Source: Mycetocola saprophilus (GTDB taxonomy: Bacteria; Actinomycetota; Actinomycetes; Actinomycetales; Microbacteriaceae). From it: a stretch of 64,000 nucleotides of DNA. The stretch spans positions 868,001 through 932,000 of the forward strand of contig NZ_JOEC01000002.1 in the NCBI RefSeq assembly GCF_000718085.1, given 5' to 3'. Shown in pieces: positions 15,320 to 24,206 of this stretch (the stretch's first letter is position 1; every line of letters starts with the position of its first letter). Position numbers and translations under genes: made by a program. Below the pieces are notes generated by a model, which was not told the origin of the DNA, made no database searches, and saw only the letters and a program-made list of their open reading frames with translations.

Positions 15320-16651
15320 TTAGCTCTCATCGGCGGCTCCGATCGGTCCCAGCAGGCTTGACGCCACGGTGGCGTGCGCTGATTCGGCATCCGAGGGGTG
15401 GAAGATTCCCGCAAGCACGTCGCGGTAGAGACGGGACAGCTCGTTGGAGCTGAAGTAGCTGGACCCACCGGACACCCGGATCGCGTGGTCCACCACCCGA
15501 CGCGCCTGCTCGGTAGCGCGATGCTTGAGCCCGGAGAGCTGGGCGAACCAGCGCGCGCCATGCGGGGCATCGGTATCGAAGTCTCGGGCGATGGTCGCGA
15601 GCTGCGGAAGGATCGCGTCGATCAGCAGACCCGCGTCGGCGATCTGCCAGCGGATGTCGGGATCGTCGGAATACGGGCGTCCGGACTTTTTGGAACGCCG
15701 GGTGGTGACCGTCTTCACCGCGAGTTCCAACGCCCGCTCGGCGATTCCGGTATAGACCGAGGCCAGCAGGACCTCAAATGCGGCAAAGATGCCGAAGATG
15801 AGAGGATCCCCGCCCGGGCCCACATCGAGCCGGCGAACCACGCGCTCGGCCGGCGCATACGCCCCGTGTAGCTCGGTGGTGCGGGACTGGCTTGCCCGCA
15901 TTCCCAGGGTGTCCCAGTCGTCGCGGTGAACCACGTTTTTGTCGCGGGCCACAAAACCAAAAACGATCTTGGGGGCATCGGGTGAGGAGTTATCACGGCC
16001 CATGGTGCCCAGGTGGGACCAGGCGGGGGAGAGCGAGGTGAAGATTTTGGTGCCGGTGAAGCGGTAGCCACCGGTCCCGTCGGGCTCGGCAACGGTGTCC
16101 GAATCGAAGAGGACGAGGTCATTCCCGGCCTCGCTCACGCCGAACGCAAACACCTCCCCGGCGACCGCCCCGCGCAGCACAAAGTCGAGGCTCGAGTCTC
16201 CGCGCTCGTACAGGTAGCGCGCGACCGAAACCCACACCTGATGCATGTTGATGGCCAGCGCCGTGGCCGGTGCCGCGCCTGCCAGCAGCCGCTGGGCGCG
16301 GCTGAGCTCGGGCAGACCAAACCCCGAACCGCCGAGTTCAACCGGAACACCGGCGCTCAGATAGCCGGCCGCCGTGAGATCGGCCAGGTCAGCATCAAAA
16401 AAGGCGTTGTGTGCGTCGTTTTCGGCCGCGCGGGCGTGGATCGCCGCCAGGACCTCCGCGGTCAGCAGCGATTCGGCTGACGCTGGCGCTGGCGCTGGCG
16501 CTGGCGCAGACGCAGTCGCTGGCGCTGGCGCAGACGCAGTCGCTGGCGCTGGCGCAGACCCAGACGCAGTCGCAGACGCAGACGCAGAGGCAGACGCAGA
16601 GGCAAGGGCAGAGACGCCAGGGGCGGCGGTAGGACTGGTGTTTTCGGTCAT
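15320..16651 (-). CDS. acyl-CoA dehydrogenase family flavoprotein with repetitive N terminus
   Basis: A 443-residue protein. Residues about 12-58 are an Ala/Ser/Pro low-complexity segment encoded by short tandem repeats; the ACAD fold begins near residue 60. Recognisable parts are ELGGSGFGLPELSRA, FGVSEAGND, GYRFTGTKIFTSLSPAW, DTLGMRASQSRTTELHGAYAP and IRVSGGSSYFSSNELSRLYRDVLAG. The C-terminal region shows no clear catalytic glutamate of the YEG type, so it may be a DszC/SfnC-like flavin monooxygenase or another group-D enzyme instead of a true dehydrogenase. The substrate is unknown. The start has TATGGT 7 nt upstream (leaderless). No acyl-CoA partner genes lie nearby. Confidence 0.85.
   Translation of the reverse strand: MTENTSPTAAPGVSALASASASASASATASGSAPAPATASAPAPATASAPAPAPAPASAESLLTAEVLAAIHARAAENDAHNAFFDADLADLTAAGYLSAGVPVELGGSGFGLPELSRAQRLLAGAAPATALAINMHQVWVSVARYLYERGDSSLDFVLRGAVAGEVFAFGVSEAGNDLVLFDSDTVAEPDGTGGYRFTGTKIFTSLSPAWSHLGTMGRDNSSPDAPKIVFGFVARDKNVVHRDDWDTLGMRASQSRTTELHGAYAPAERVVRRLDVGPGGDPLIFGIFAAFEVLLASVYTGIAERALELAVKTVTTRRSKKSGRPYSDDPDIRWQIADAGLLIDAILPQLATIARDFDTDAPHGARWFAQLSGLKHRATEQARRVVDHAIRVSGGSSYFSSNELSRLYRDVLAGIFHPSDAESAHATVASSLLGPIGAADES
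16481..16617 (-). repeat. in-frame microsatellite in the flavoprotein gene
   Basis: About 137 bp of GCTGGC and CAGACG/CAGTCG hexamers in higher-order 24-bp units, encoding Ala, Ser, Pro and Thr. The repeat unit is a multiple of three, so slippage would change protein length without a frameshift. Confidence 0.9.
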
Positions 16652-16714
16652 GAATCCCACCATACGCCGACCACTATCCACTCGCATCGGTCCGCGAAAC
16701 CTGTGGAGAAAAAG

Positions 16715-17644
16715 CTAGCTGTGCAGGGCTGTGAGCAACTCGGCAAACTCGGCGAAGGCCCGCTCGCTGGCGGCTCGTGCGGGCTCCAGCGCGTCGACCA
16801 TCACCAGGAAACCGTGCGGGAGTCCCGGCTCGGTCCGCACGCTCACCAGGGTGCCGGCGGCCTGCAAGCGCTGGGCAAACGCGATGCCCTCATCGTGGAG
16901 GGGATCCAGCTCGGCCGCGACCAACAGCGTGGGCGGGAACCCGATCATCGAACCGGAAATCGGGGACACGCTGGACGCACCCCGGTCGATACCCGCGGGC
17001 ACCCACTGCTCGATGTACCACTCCAGGTCCGCGGTATCCAGTCCGTGCCCGGTTCCATACTTCTCGACGCTGGGGAAGGAGAGGGTCATATCGGTCATCG
17101 GGTAGCCCAACAGCAGGGCGTGCACCCGCTCACCCCGGGCCAGCAGGCGCGCGGTTGCCAGGAGCGCGATGGCCGCCCCGGCGCTGTCTCCGGCCAGCGC
17201 GATGCGCGGGGTTCGGGTACGGGCGTAGGCGACGGCGGCGATCGCGTCGTCCACGGCGGCCGGTGCCGGGTGCTCGGGCGCGCGGCGGTAGTCGACGGCG
17301 ATCACCGCGGTGGAGGTGGCCACGGCGAGGCGTCGGCACAGGGCGTCGTGGGAGGCCAGATCGCCCACCACAAAGCCGCCTCCGTGCAGATAAACGATGC
17401 TGGTTTCGGGATCCGCCTCGGCCGGAACGTAGGTGCGTACTCGCACATCGGCACCGACCGTGGCCTCCAAGACCTCGGCCATTGCCGGTCCCGGGGCACG
17501 GCCAGCCGCGCGGTCGGCCCCGCGTCCACGCACTCGCTCGACGCCGAGTTCGCGGCAGTTCGGTCCGTTATCCGCGCGGATAGCCTCGAGCCAGGCGCGC
17601 ATGTCCGGGTGCAGGGAAACGGGGGATTCCGGGGTCGTGCTCAT
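16715..17644 (-). CDS. alpha/beta hydrolase, hormone-sensitive-lipase (family IV) esterase
   Basis: A 309-residue esterase. Oxyanion-hole motif HGGG at 87-90, nucleophile Ser154 in GDSAG, acid Asp247 in AELDPLHDEG and His277 in LPHGF complete the triad. Family IV enzymes hydrolyse short-chain acyl esters; no signal peptide is seen, so it should be cytosolic. TAATCT lies exactly 6 nt before the ATG, suggesting a leaderless mRNA of its own. The MFS gene upstream on the same strand is separated by a terminator. Confidence 0.93.
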   Translation of the reverse strand: MSTTPESPVSLHPDMRAWLEAIRADNGPNCRELGVERVRGRGADRAAGRAPGPAMAEVLEATVGADVRVRTYVPAEADPETSIVYLHGGGFVVGDLASHDALCRRLAVATSTAVIAVDYRRAPEHPAPAAVDDAIAAVAYARTRTPRIALAGDSAGAAIALLATARLLARGERVHALLLGYPMTDMTLSFPSVEKYGTGHGLDTADLEWYIEQWVPAGIDRGASSVSPISGSMIGFPPTLLVAAELDPLHDEGIAFAQRLQAAGTLVSVRTEPGLPHGFLVMVDALEPARAASERAFAEFAELLTALHS

Positions 17645-17717
17645 GAGCGCAGATTATCACGCGGAGAGGCCGGTCGAAACGCACACGGCGTCCCACGATG
17701 CTTCGGCAGCCCCAACG

Positions 17718-17753
17718 CCGACCGCCCCGGTCCAGGAGGGCCGGGGCGGTCGG
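17718..17753 (-). terminator. terminator after the MFS gene
   Basis: 13-bp perfect stem CCGACCGCCCCGG / CCGGGGCGGTCGG, loop of 10 nt, immediately past the MFS stop at 17761. There is no strong T-run. Confidence 0.7.
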
Positions 17754-17760
17754 GGCAAAA

Positions 17761-18966
17761 CTAGGAGGGGATGCGGATGGGCTCGGTGTCGGGCATCGGC
17801 CCGACCTCGCGATTGCGCAGGTCGGGATGCCAGCGTTTGCCCAGCATGGGCACGATTGTGCCCAGCGCCAGGAACGCGCCGGCGACCCAGAAGGCCCCCT
17901 GCTCGCCGTTGTGGTCGATCATGAATCCGGCGGCGGCGGATCCCAGGGCCGAACCGATCAGCTGTCCGGTTCCCACCCAGCCATAGGCTTCGGCAGTGTC
18001 GGAGAACTTCACGCTCGAGGACACGATGGCAAACAGCACGGCCAGGGCCGGGGCGATGCCGAGTCCGGCGATCAGCAGGGTGATCGCCAGGCCCCAGAAG
18101 TTGAGGAAGAACATCGCCAGCGCGACACCGATGAAGACCACGGCCATGCGGCGTCCCAGGGCCCACGGGCCGATCGGGATGCCACCGGAGGCCAGGCCAC
18201 CAAACAGGCTTCCGATCGAGAAGACGGCGAGGATCAGTCCCGCCTCGATCCCGTCGTGGCCGAAGGTGGCCACCACGCCCGCCTCGACGGCCGCGACACC
18301 ACCGATCAGCAGGAAGCCAACGATGGTGGCCAGCATGACCGGAGGGCGGCGCAGCACCACACCAAACTTGCGCTTGCTGCGCGGGATGCGCACGCGGCCC
18401 ACCTCGGGCAGCACGATGAACCAGAGGCCACCGCCCACCAGCATGACCATCGCGGTGAGGATGCCCCACTGGGTACCGATCTGGGTGGCGATAAAGGTGG
18501 TGATCACCGGGCCCAGGACCCAGATGATCTCCTGGGCGGAGGCGTCGAGGGAGAACAGCGGGGTCAGCTGCTTGGAGTTGACCATCTTGGGATAGATGGT
18601 GCGCACCGCCGGCTGGACCGGGGGTGTGCTCAGCCCGCAGATCACGGCGAGGATGACGTAGATGCCGACATCGCCATGAATCAGGGCGATCGAGGTGCCG
18701 GAAATGGCACATACGGCGGTCGTGAGGATCAGGACCGGGCGGATTCCCCAGGCTCCCATCCAGCGACTGGTCAGGGGTCCCGCAACCGCCTGGCCGATAC
18801 TTGTGGCGGCTAGAACCAGGCCCGCCTTGCCGTAGGACCCGGTGACCTGCTCCACGTGTAGGAGGAAGGCCAGCGAAAGCATTCCAAAGGGAAAGCGTGC
18901 CACGAGCTGGGCGGTGATGATTCGACCGACTCCCGGGGTCGCCAGGAGGTTCGAATATGCACTCAT
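17761..18966 (-). CDS. MFS transporter
   Basis: A 401-residue carrier with 11-12 membrane helices (LILTTAVCAISGTSIALIHG, GILTAMVMLVGGGLWFIVLP, MAVVFIGVALAMFFLNFWGL) and the MFS loop SRWMGAWGIRP after helix 2. The substrate is unknown; the family is mostly drug or metabolite exporters. The start is well fixed by a perfect TACAAT -10 hexamer exactly 6 nt before the ATG at 18966, which also marks a leaderless transcript. A terminator separates it from the esterase gene. Confidence 0.88.
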   Translation of the reverse strand: MSAYSNLLATPGVGRIITAQLVARFPFGMLSLAFLLHVEQVTGSYGKAGLVLAATSIGQAVAGPLTSRWMGAWGIRPVLILTTAVCAISGTSIALIHGDVGIYVILAVICGLSTPPVQPAVRTIYPKMVNSKQLTPLFSLDASAQEIIWVLGPVITTFIATQIGTQWGILTAMVMLVGGGLWFIVLPEVGRVRIPRSKRKFGVVLRRPPVMLATIVGFLLIGGVAAVEAGVVATFGHDGIEAGLILAVFSIGSLFGGLASGGIPIGPWALGRRMAVVFIGVALAMFFLNFWGLAITLLIAGLGIAPALAVLFAIVSSSVKFSDTAEAYGWVGTGQLIGSALGSAAAGFMIDHNGEQGAFWVAGAFLALGTIVPMLGKRWHPDLRNREVGPMPDTEPIRIPS

Positions 18967-18972
18967 ATGTTA

Positions 18973-18978
18973 ATTGTA
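18973..18978 (-). promoter_or_regulatory. -10 hexamer of leaderless MFS gene
   Basis: TACAAT, 6 nt before the ATG at 18966. Confidence 0.65.
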
Positions 18979-19109
18979 AGCGCCGATGCCGAACTCGTTG
19001 TGGTGGGTTATCCGGCCCGAGTGTGGCGAGGCGTAAGACACGCCGCGGGGGTGCCGTATGACTAAAAATGATGTCGGGGGTGACGCGTAGTGTGAGGGCC
19101 ATCGAAGAC

Positions 19110-19182
19110 ACGCCGGTCACGGCGTTTATTGCCCCCAAACCACGGGGTAGTCCGCCCACAGGAACTGTGGAAAACCCCGTGG
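19110..19182. promoter_or_regulatory. nested inverted repeats upstream of nrdH
   Basis: A hairpin ACGCCG-GTCA-CGGCGT at 19110-19125 is followed by TTATT. A nested structure then pairs CCACGGGGT (19140-19148) with ACCCCGTGG (19174-19182) around CCACAG-GAA-CTGTGG (19156-19170). This could be a terminator or leader structure, or protein-binding DNA. Confidence 0.5.
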
Positions 19183-19229
19183 ATGAACGGTGGATAACTC
19201 TCCAAAACGGTGGACAACCCGGTGGATAA
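19166..19229 (+). promoter_or_regulatory. cluster of five DnaA-box-like 9-mers upstream of nrdH
   Basis: TGTGGAAAA (19166), CGTGGATGA (19178), GGTGGATAA (19189), GGTGGACAA (19209) and GGTGGATAA (19221), all in one orientation and each close to the DnaA box TGTGGATAA. Start-to-start spacings are 12, 11, 20 and 12 bp, near whole helical turns. Confidence 0.55.
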
Positions 19230-19247
19230 CTACATTGGTGCAACTAC

Positions 19248-19291
19248 TACCCCTTGGGGTACGAGACAGATCGAGCAACTAGATGTAGTAT
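19248..19291 (+). promoter_or_regulatory. palindrome and NrdR-box-like element before nrdH
   Basis: TACCCC-TT-GGGGTA at 19248-19261 and CAACTAGATGTAGTAT at 19276-19291. The second matches 11 of 16 positions of the NrdR consensus ACACWATATWTWGTGT, which is where the repressor of ribonucleotide reductase operons would bind. Confidence 0.45.
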
Positions 19292-19353
19292 TGAAGGCGG
19301 GGCACAAGTTGCCGCACAAGCCAACAAATTAGAGATAAAGGGGAACTGCGAAG

Positions 19354-19587
19354 ATGACGATTACCGTTTACACCAAGCCGTCCTGCGTCCAGTGCACCGC
19401 GACCTACCGCGCGCTTGATAGCAAGGGCCTCGAATACGAGGTTCTCGACGTTTCTGCCGACGAAAACGCCCTCGAAGCCGTCAAGGCTCTGGGCTACCTG
19501 CAGGCCCCCGTGGTCATCGCAGATGACGAGCACTGGTCCGGCTTCCGCCCGGACAAGATCGAGGAACTGGCCGCTCGCCTCGCCTAG
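19354..19587 (+). CDS. nrdH: NrdH glutaredoxin-like electron donor
   Basis: A 77-residue thioredoxin-fold redoxin that supplies electrons to class Ib ribonucleotide reductase and is itself reduced by thioredoxin reductase. Redox motif CVQC at 11-14 and the NrdH signature WSGFRPDKI near 61-69 are present. It heads the nrdHIEF operon. AAGGGGAA precedes the ATG by about 10 nt. A large hairpin starts immediately after the stop codon, which would allow nrdH mRNA to accumulate above the rest of the operon. Confidence 0.96.
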   Translation: MTITVYTKPSCVQCTATYRALDSKGLEYEVLDVSADENALEAVKALGYLQAPVVIADDEHWSGFRPDKIEELAARLA

Positions 19588-19748
19588 GTTGGTGCGAGGC
19601 GGTTTCGGACATCCGAACCGCGCTTGACCAACACCGCGACGCCATCGCGTCGCCACCACGCAACCATCGTTCGGATCGTTTAGGACTTCCGTTTGTGAGG
19701 TGTGTGGTGCCCTCCCCGGGTGCTTCGTTGAGGGAACGAATTCACCCG
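19588..19748 (+). promoter_or_regulatory. three successive hairpins in the nrdH-nrdI gap
   Basis: Hairpin 1 (19588-19632): GTTGGT / ACCAAC around GCGGTTTCGG / CCGAACCGC. Hairpin 2 (19636-19653): GCGACGC-CATC-GCGTCGC. Hairpin 3 (19717-19748): CGGGTG / CACCCG enclosing CGTT / AACG. These are candidates for attenuation or for RNA processing that sets nrdH apart from nrdIEF. The gap from 19588 to 19843 holds no gene. Confidence 0.6.
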
Positions 19749-19843
19749 TGTGTTTGACCGCGACCGACCTACCAGGGGGAGTCGCCGCCGGGCACAGCAC
19801 CACCGGCACCGATTCATGGTGCTCTCACCTTGGAGGGATCCCG

Positions 19844-20248
19844 ATGAGCACAAATCTCGTCTACTTCTCCAGTATCTCCGGCAATACCCACCGTTTCATT
19901 GAAAAGCTGGGCCTGCCGGCCGCGCGAATCCCGCTCTATGCGCGGGATCCGGCGCTCCAGGTCACCGAACCCTACGTTCTTGTTCTGCCCACATACGGAG
20001 GCGGAGTACACGGGGGTGCGGTACCGAAGCAGGTGATCCGATTCCTCAACGACGTGGAAAACCGATCCCTGATCCGTGGCGTGATCGCCGCGGGTAACAC
20101 CAATTTTGGTGAGGCGTACTGCCTCGCCGGCGACATCATCGCGCAGAAATGCAAGGTTCCGATGATGTACAGATTCGAACTATTTGGCACTCCGGACGAC
20201 GTACAGGTTGTCCACGATGGATTGGAAGAATTTTGGGACCGTCACTGA
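19844..20248 (+). CDS. nrdI: NrdI flavodoxin-like activator of class Ib RNR
   Basis: A 134-residue flavodoxin-fold protein that generates the oxidant needed to assemble the dimanganese-tyrosyl radical cofactor of NrdF. It carries the FMN-binding loop [12 protein letters not shown] and the NrdI segment LPTYGGG...[12 protein letters not shown] followed by [16 protein letters not shown]. The ATG at 19844 has a strong GGAGGG; the upstream in-frame extension from 19700 is not family-like. Its 3' end overlaps the proposed TTG start of nrdE. Confidence 0.96.
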   Translation: MSTNLVYFSSISGNTHRFIEKLGLPAARIPLYARDPALQVTEPYVLVLPTYGGGVHGGAVPKQVIRFLNDVENRSLIRGVIAAGNTNFGEAYCLAGDIIAQKCKVPMMYRFELFGTPDDVQVVHDGLEEFWDRH

Positions 20249-22377
20249 CCGAGTCACCGGTAGCGCAGGGCATGGACTACCACTCGCTGAACGCGATGCT
20301 CAACCTGTACGACGCGGATGGCAACATCCAGTTCGACAAGGATCGCGAAGCAGCCCGTGAGTTCTTCCTGCAGCACGTGAACCAGAACACCGTGTTCTTC
20401 CACTCGCTCAAGGAGCGTCTGGACTACCTGGTGGAGAAGGAATACTACGACCCCGCGGTCATCGAGAAGTACTCCTTCGAGTTCATCACCGGCCTGAACG
20501 ACCTCGCCTACTCGAAGAAGTTCCGCTTCTCGACCTTCCTGGGCGCGTTCAAGTACTACACCTCCTACACGCTGAAGACCTTCGATGGAAAGCGTTACCT
20601 GGAGCGTTTCGAGGACCGCGTCGTGATGACCGCACTGGGTCTGGCCGATGGCGATGAAGCCCTGGCGACCAACCTGGTGGAGGAGATCATTGCCGGTCGC
20701 TTCCAGCCCGCGACCCCCACCTTCCTGAACTCCGGTAAGGCACAGCGCGGCGAGCTCGTCTCCTGCTTCCTGCTGCGGATCGAAGACAACATGGAGTCGA
20801 TCTCGCGCGGCATCAACTCCTCGCTGCAGCTCTCCAAGCGCGGCGGTGGCGTGGCCCTGTCCCTCTCGAACATCCGCGAGGCCGGCGCTCCGATCAAGCA
20901 GATCCAGAACCAGTCCTCGGGCATCATCCCCGTGATGAAGCTGCTGGAAGACTCCTTCTCCTACGCCAACCAGCTCGGTGCGCGTCAGGGTGCCGGTGCG
21001 GTCTACCTCAGCGCCCACCACCCGGACATCATGTCCTTCCTCGACACCAAGCGTGAAAACGCCGACGAGAAAATCCGCATCAAGACCCTGTCGCTGGGTG
21101 TTGTGGTTCCCGACATCACCTTCGAGCTGGCCAAGAAGGGTGAGGACATGTACCTGTTCTCCCCGTACGATGTCGAGCGCGTGTACGGCATCCCCTTCGG
21201 CGACATCTCGATCACCGAGAAGTACCACGAGATGGTGGATGACTCGCGGATCAAGAAGACCAAGATCAACGCGCGTGAGTTCTTCCAGACCATCGCCGAG
21301 ATCCAGTTCGAGTCGGGCTACCCGTACATCGTGTTTGAAGACACGGTGAACCGCGAGAACCCCATCGCCGGCCGGATCAACATGTCGAACCTGTGCTCGG
21401 AGATCCTGCAGGTCAACACCCCGACCACCTACAACGACGACCTGTCGTATAAGGAAATCGGTAAGGACATCTCCTGCAACCTCGGCTCGCTGAACATCGC
21501 CCTGGCGATGGACTCGCCGAACTTCGGCCTGACCATCGAGACCGCCATTCGCGGTTTGACCTCGGTGTCCGACCAGAGCCACATCGCCTCGGTGCGTTCG
21601 ATCGAGGACGGTAACGACAAGTCCCACGCGATCGGCCTCGGCCAGATGAACCTGCACGGATACCTCGCTCGTGAGCGCGTGTTCTACGGCAGCGAAGAGG
21701 GCATCGACTTCACCAACATCTACTTCTACACGGTGCTGTTCCACGCGCTGCGTGCCTCCAACAAGATCGCCATCGAGCGTGGCGTGACCTTCGAGGGCTT
21801 CGAGAACTCCACCTACGCGTCGGGTGCGTTCTTCGAGAAGTACCTGACCCAGGAGTGGCTGCCCGAGACCGAGCGGGTGCGCGAGCTGTTCGCGAACTCC
21901 TCGGTGGAGATCCCCAGCCAGGCCGACTGGGCCGAGCTCAAGGACTCCGTCATGAAGCACGGTATCTACAACCAGAACCTGCAGGCCGTACCGCCGACCG
22001 GTTCGATCTCCTACATCAACAACTCGACCTCGTCGATCCACCCGATCGCCTCGAAGATCGAGATCCGCAAGGAAGGCAAGCTCGGCCGCGTGTACTACCC
22101 CGCGCCGTTCATGACCAACGACAACCTGGACTACTACCAGGATGCGTATGAGATCGGTGCCGAGAAGATCATCGACACCTACGCCGCCGCTACCCAGCAC
22201 GTGGACCAGGGCCTGTCGCTGACGCTGTTCTTCAAGGACACCGCCACCACCCGCGACATCAACAAGGCTCAGATCTACGCATGGCGCAAGGGCATCAAGA
22301 CGATCTACTACATCCGTCTGCGCCAGCTCGCGCTCGAGGGGACTGAGGTTGACGGCTGCGTCAGTTGCATGCTGTAA
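20233..22377 (+). CDS. nrdE: class Ib ribonucleoside-diphosphate reductase alpha subunit
   Basis: About 714 residues, normal for NrdE. It reduces ribonucleoside diphosphates to deoxyribonucleotides using the radical from NrdF. Visible elements: N-terminal [43 protein letters not shown] with an active-site cysteine, NLCSEI with the catalytic cysteine, [15 protein letters not shown], and the C-terminal shuttle cysteines CVSCML. The start is uncertain. TTG at 20233, with GGAAG upstream and overlapping nrdI by 16 bp, gives the usual N terminus; the ATG at 20272 lacks proper ribosome spacing. The last codons TGC-ATG-CTG-TAA are the first unit of a tandem repeat. Confidence 0.94.
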   Translation: MGPSLTESPVAQGMDYHSLNAMLNLYDADGNIQFDKDREAAREFFLQHVNQNTVFFHSLKERLDYLVEKEYYDPAVIEKYSFEFITGLNDLAYSKKFRFSTFLGAFKYYTSYTLKTFDGKRYLERFEDRVVMTALGLADGDEALATNLVEEIIAGRFQPATPTFLNSGKAQRGELVSCFLLRIEDNMESISRGINSSLQLSKRGGGVALSLSNIREAGAPIKQIQNQSSGIIPVMKLLEDSFSYANQLGARQGAGAVYLSAHHPDIMSFLDTKRENADEKIRIKTLSLGVVVPDITFELAKKGEDMYLFSPYDVERVYGIPFGDISITEKYHEMVDDSRIKKTKINAREFFQTIAEIQFESGYPYIVFEDTVNRENPIAGRINMSNLCSEILQVNTPTTYNDDLSYKEIGKDISCNLGSLNIALAMDSPNFGLTIETAIRGLTSVSDQSHIASVRSIEDGNDKSHAIGLGQMNLHGYLARERVFYGSEEGIDFTNIYFYTVLFHALRASNKIAIERGVTFEGFENSTYASGAFFEKYLTQEWLPETERVRELFANSSVEIPSQADWAELKDSVMKHGIYNQNLQAVPPTGSISYINNSTSSIHPIASKIEIRKEGKLGRVYYPAPFMTNDNLDYYQDAYEIGAEKIIDTYAAATQHVDQGLSLTLFFKDTATTRDINKAQIYAWRKGIKTIYYIRLRQLALEGTEVDGCVSCML

Positions 22378-22433
22378 CGCGTATGCATGCTGTAACGCGT
22401 ATGCATGCTGTAACAGCGCGCATGCTGTAGCGC
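22366..22433 (+). repeat. 18-bp tandem repeat built on the nrdE stop region
   Basis: TGCATGCTGTAACGCGTA at 22366-22383 and 22384-22401, a diverged third at 22402-22419 and a partial fourth at 22420-22433. Unit 1 includes the last three codons and stop of nrdE; each unit keeps ATG-CTG followed by a stop (TAA, or TAG in the last). Confidence 0.9.
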
Positions 22434-22464
22434 TTCGTCTCTGAAGCCAGGCAGCCCCCGCTGC

Positions 22465-22496
22465 GCCGTGTGCACGTCCCCGGACGTGCACGCGGC
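22465..22496 (+). terminator. strong hairpin between nrdE and nrdF
   Basis: 15-bp stem GCCGTGTGCACGTCC / GGACGTGCACGCGGC with one G-T pair and a two-base loop. No T-run follows, so it may be a processing or stability element instead of a full terminator. Confidence 0.6.
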
Positions 22497-22536
22497 ACCC
22501 CCGTACCGATAGCATTTGATTTCTGATCGTAGGTAA

Positions 22537-23520
<984 letters not shown>

Positions 23521-23545
23521 GCATCTAGGCTTCGTCAACAACACG

Positions 23546-23585
23546 GAAAGCCCCGGAATCGCAGCAGTGCGATTCCGGGGCTTTC
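23546..23585. terminator. terminator of the nrd operon
   Basis: Perfect 18-bp stem starting GAAAGCCCCGG with loop GCAG. Confidence 0.9.
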
Positions 23586-23659
23586 TGCGAGTCCCATTGC
23601 CACCCGGAGCTTCTCCGCGAATAAGGAAAGCTGAGCGGATGCCATGTGCATTTGGGCCG

Positions 23660-24199
23660 TCACGGACTCTTCGCCGGATCTGTATTCGCCCAGATGACCA
23701 GGGCTGATGCATTTGTACGGAGCTCCTCATCGGTTACCCGGCCGACACCGTTGAGAATGTGAGCGGGGAGGTAGACCATGGCGATACGCTTCGCCGTGAC
23801 CTCGTATGGGGCAGTGAGTTCCCGCATAGAGTAACCGTATCTCCCGCTCGCTGAATAGTCAGACTCCGTAGACCAGGTGGACACGGCCAGGGCGAGCTCC
23901 TTCCCCGCGAGTGCTGTGGCTTCCGGGCCGTACGCCCATCCATGGACGAGGACCAGGTCCAGCCAACTATGCAGGATAGCCGGGGCGCTGTACCAGTGGA
24001 ACGGGAATAGCAGGATGATGCGCGTGTGCGCCACGAGAAGTTCTTTTTCCCGTTCCACATCAAAACCGGGCTGCTGCAAAATCTCGGTAAGGACATGAAC
24101 CGTGGCCCGTCCATCGTCGCGGAGGGCGGTGATCCAGGCAGAGCTGATCCTGGATCGGGCGAGATCCGGGTGGGCGACAACTACAAGGGTGGAGGGCAT
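23660..24199 (-). CDS. NAD(P)H oxidoreductase, flavodoxin-like fold (KefF/MdaB-like)
   Basis: A 179-residue flavodoxin-like quinone reductase. Features are the N-terminal VVVAHPDLARSRIS, IILLFPFHWYSAPAILHSWLDLVL with WAYG after it, and the C-terminal variable region. The family reduces quinones with NAD(P)H and FMN in two-electron steps, protecting cells from electrophiles. The ATG at 24199 has AAGGA inside the last codons of the upstream MFS gene, so the two are translationally linked (stop at 24207). Some members gate Kef potassium channels; none is encoded here. Confidence 0.85.
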   Translation of the reverse strand: MPSTLVVVAHPDLARSRISSAWITALRDDGRATVHVLTEILQQPGFDVEREKELLVAHTRIILLFPFHWYSAPAILHSWLDLVLVHGWAYGPEATALAGKELALAVSTWSTESDYSASGRYGYSMRELTAPYEVTAKRIAMVYLPAHILNGVGRVTDEELRTNASALVIWANTDPAKSP

Positions 24200-24206
24200 A
24201 GAGTCG

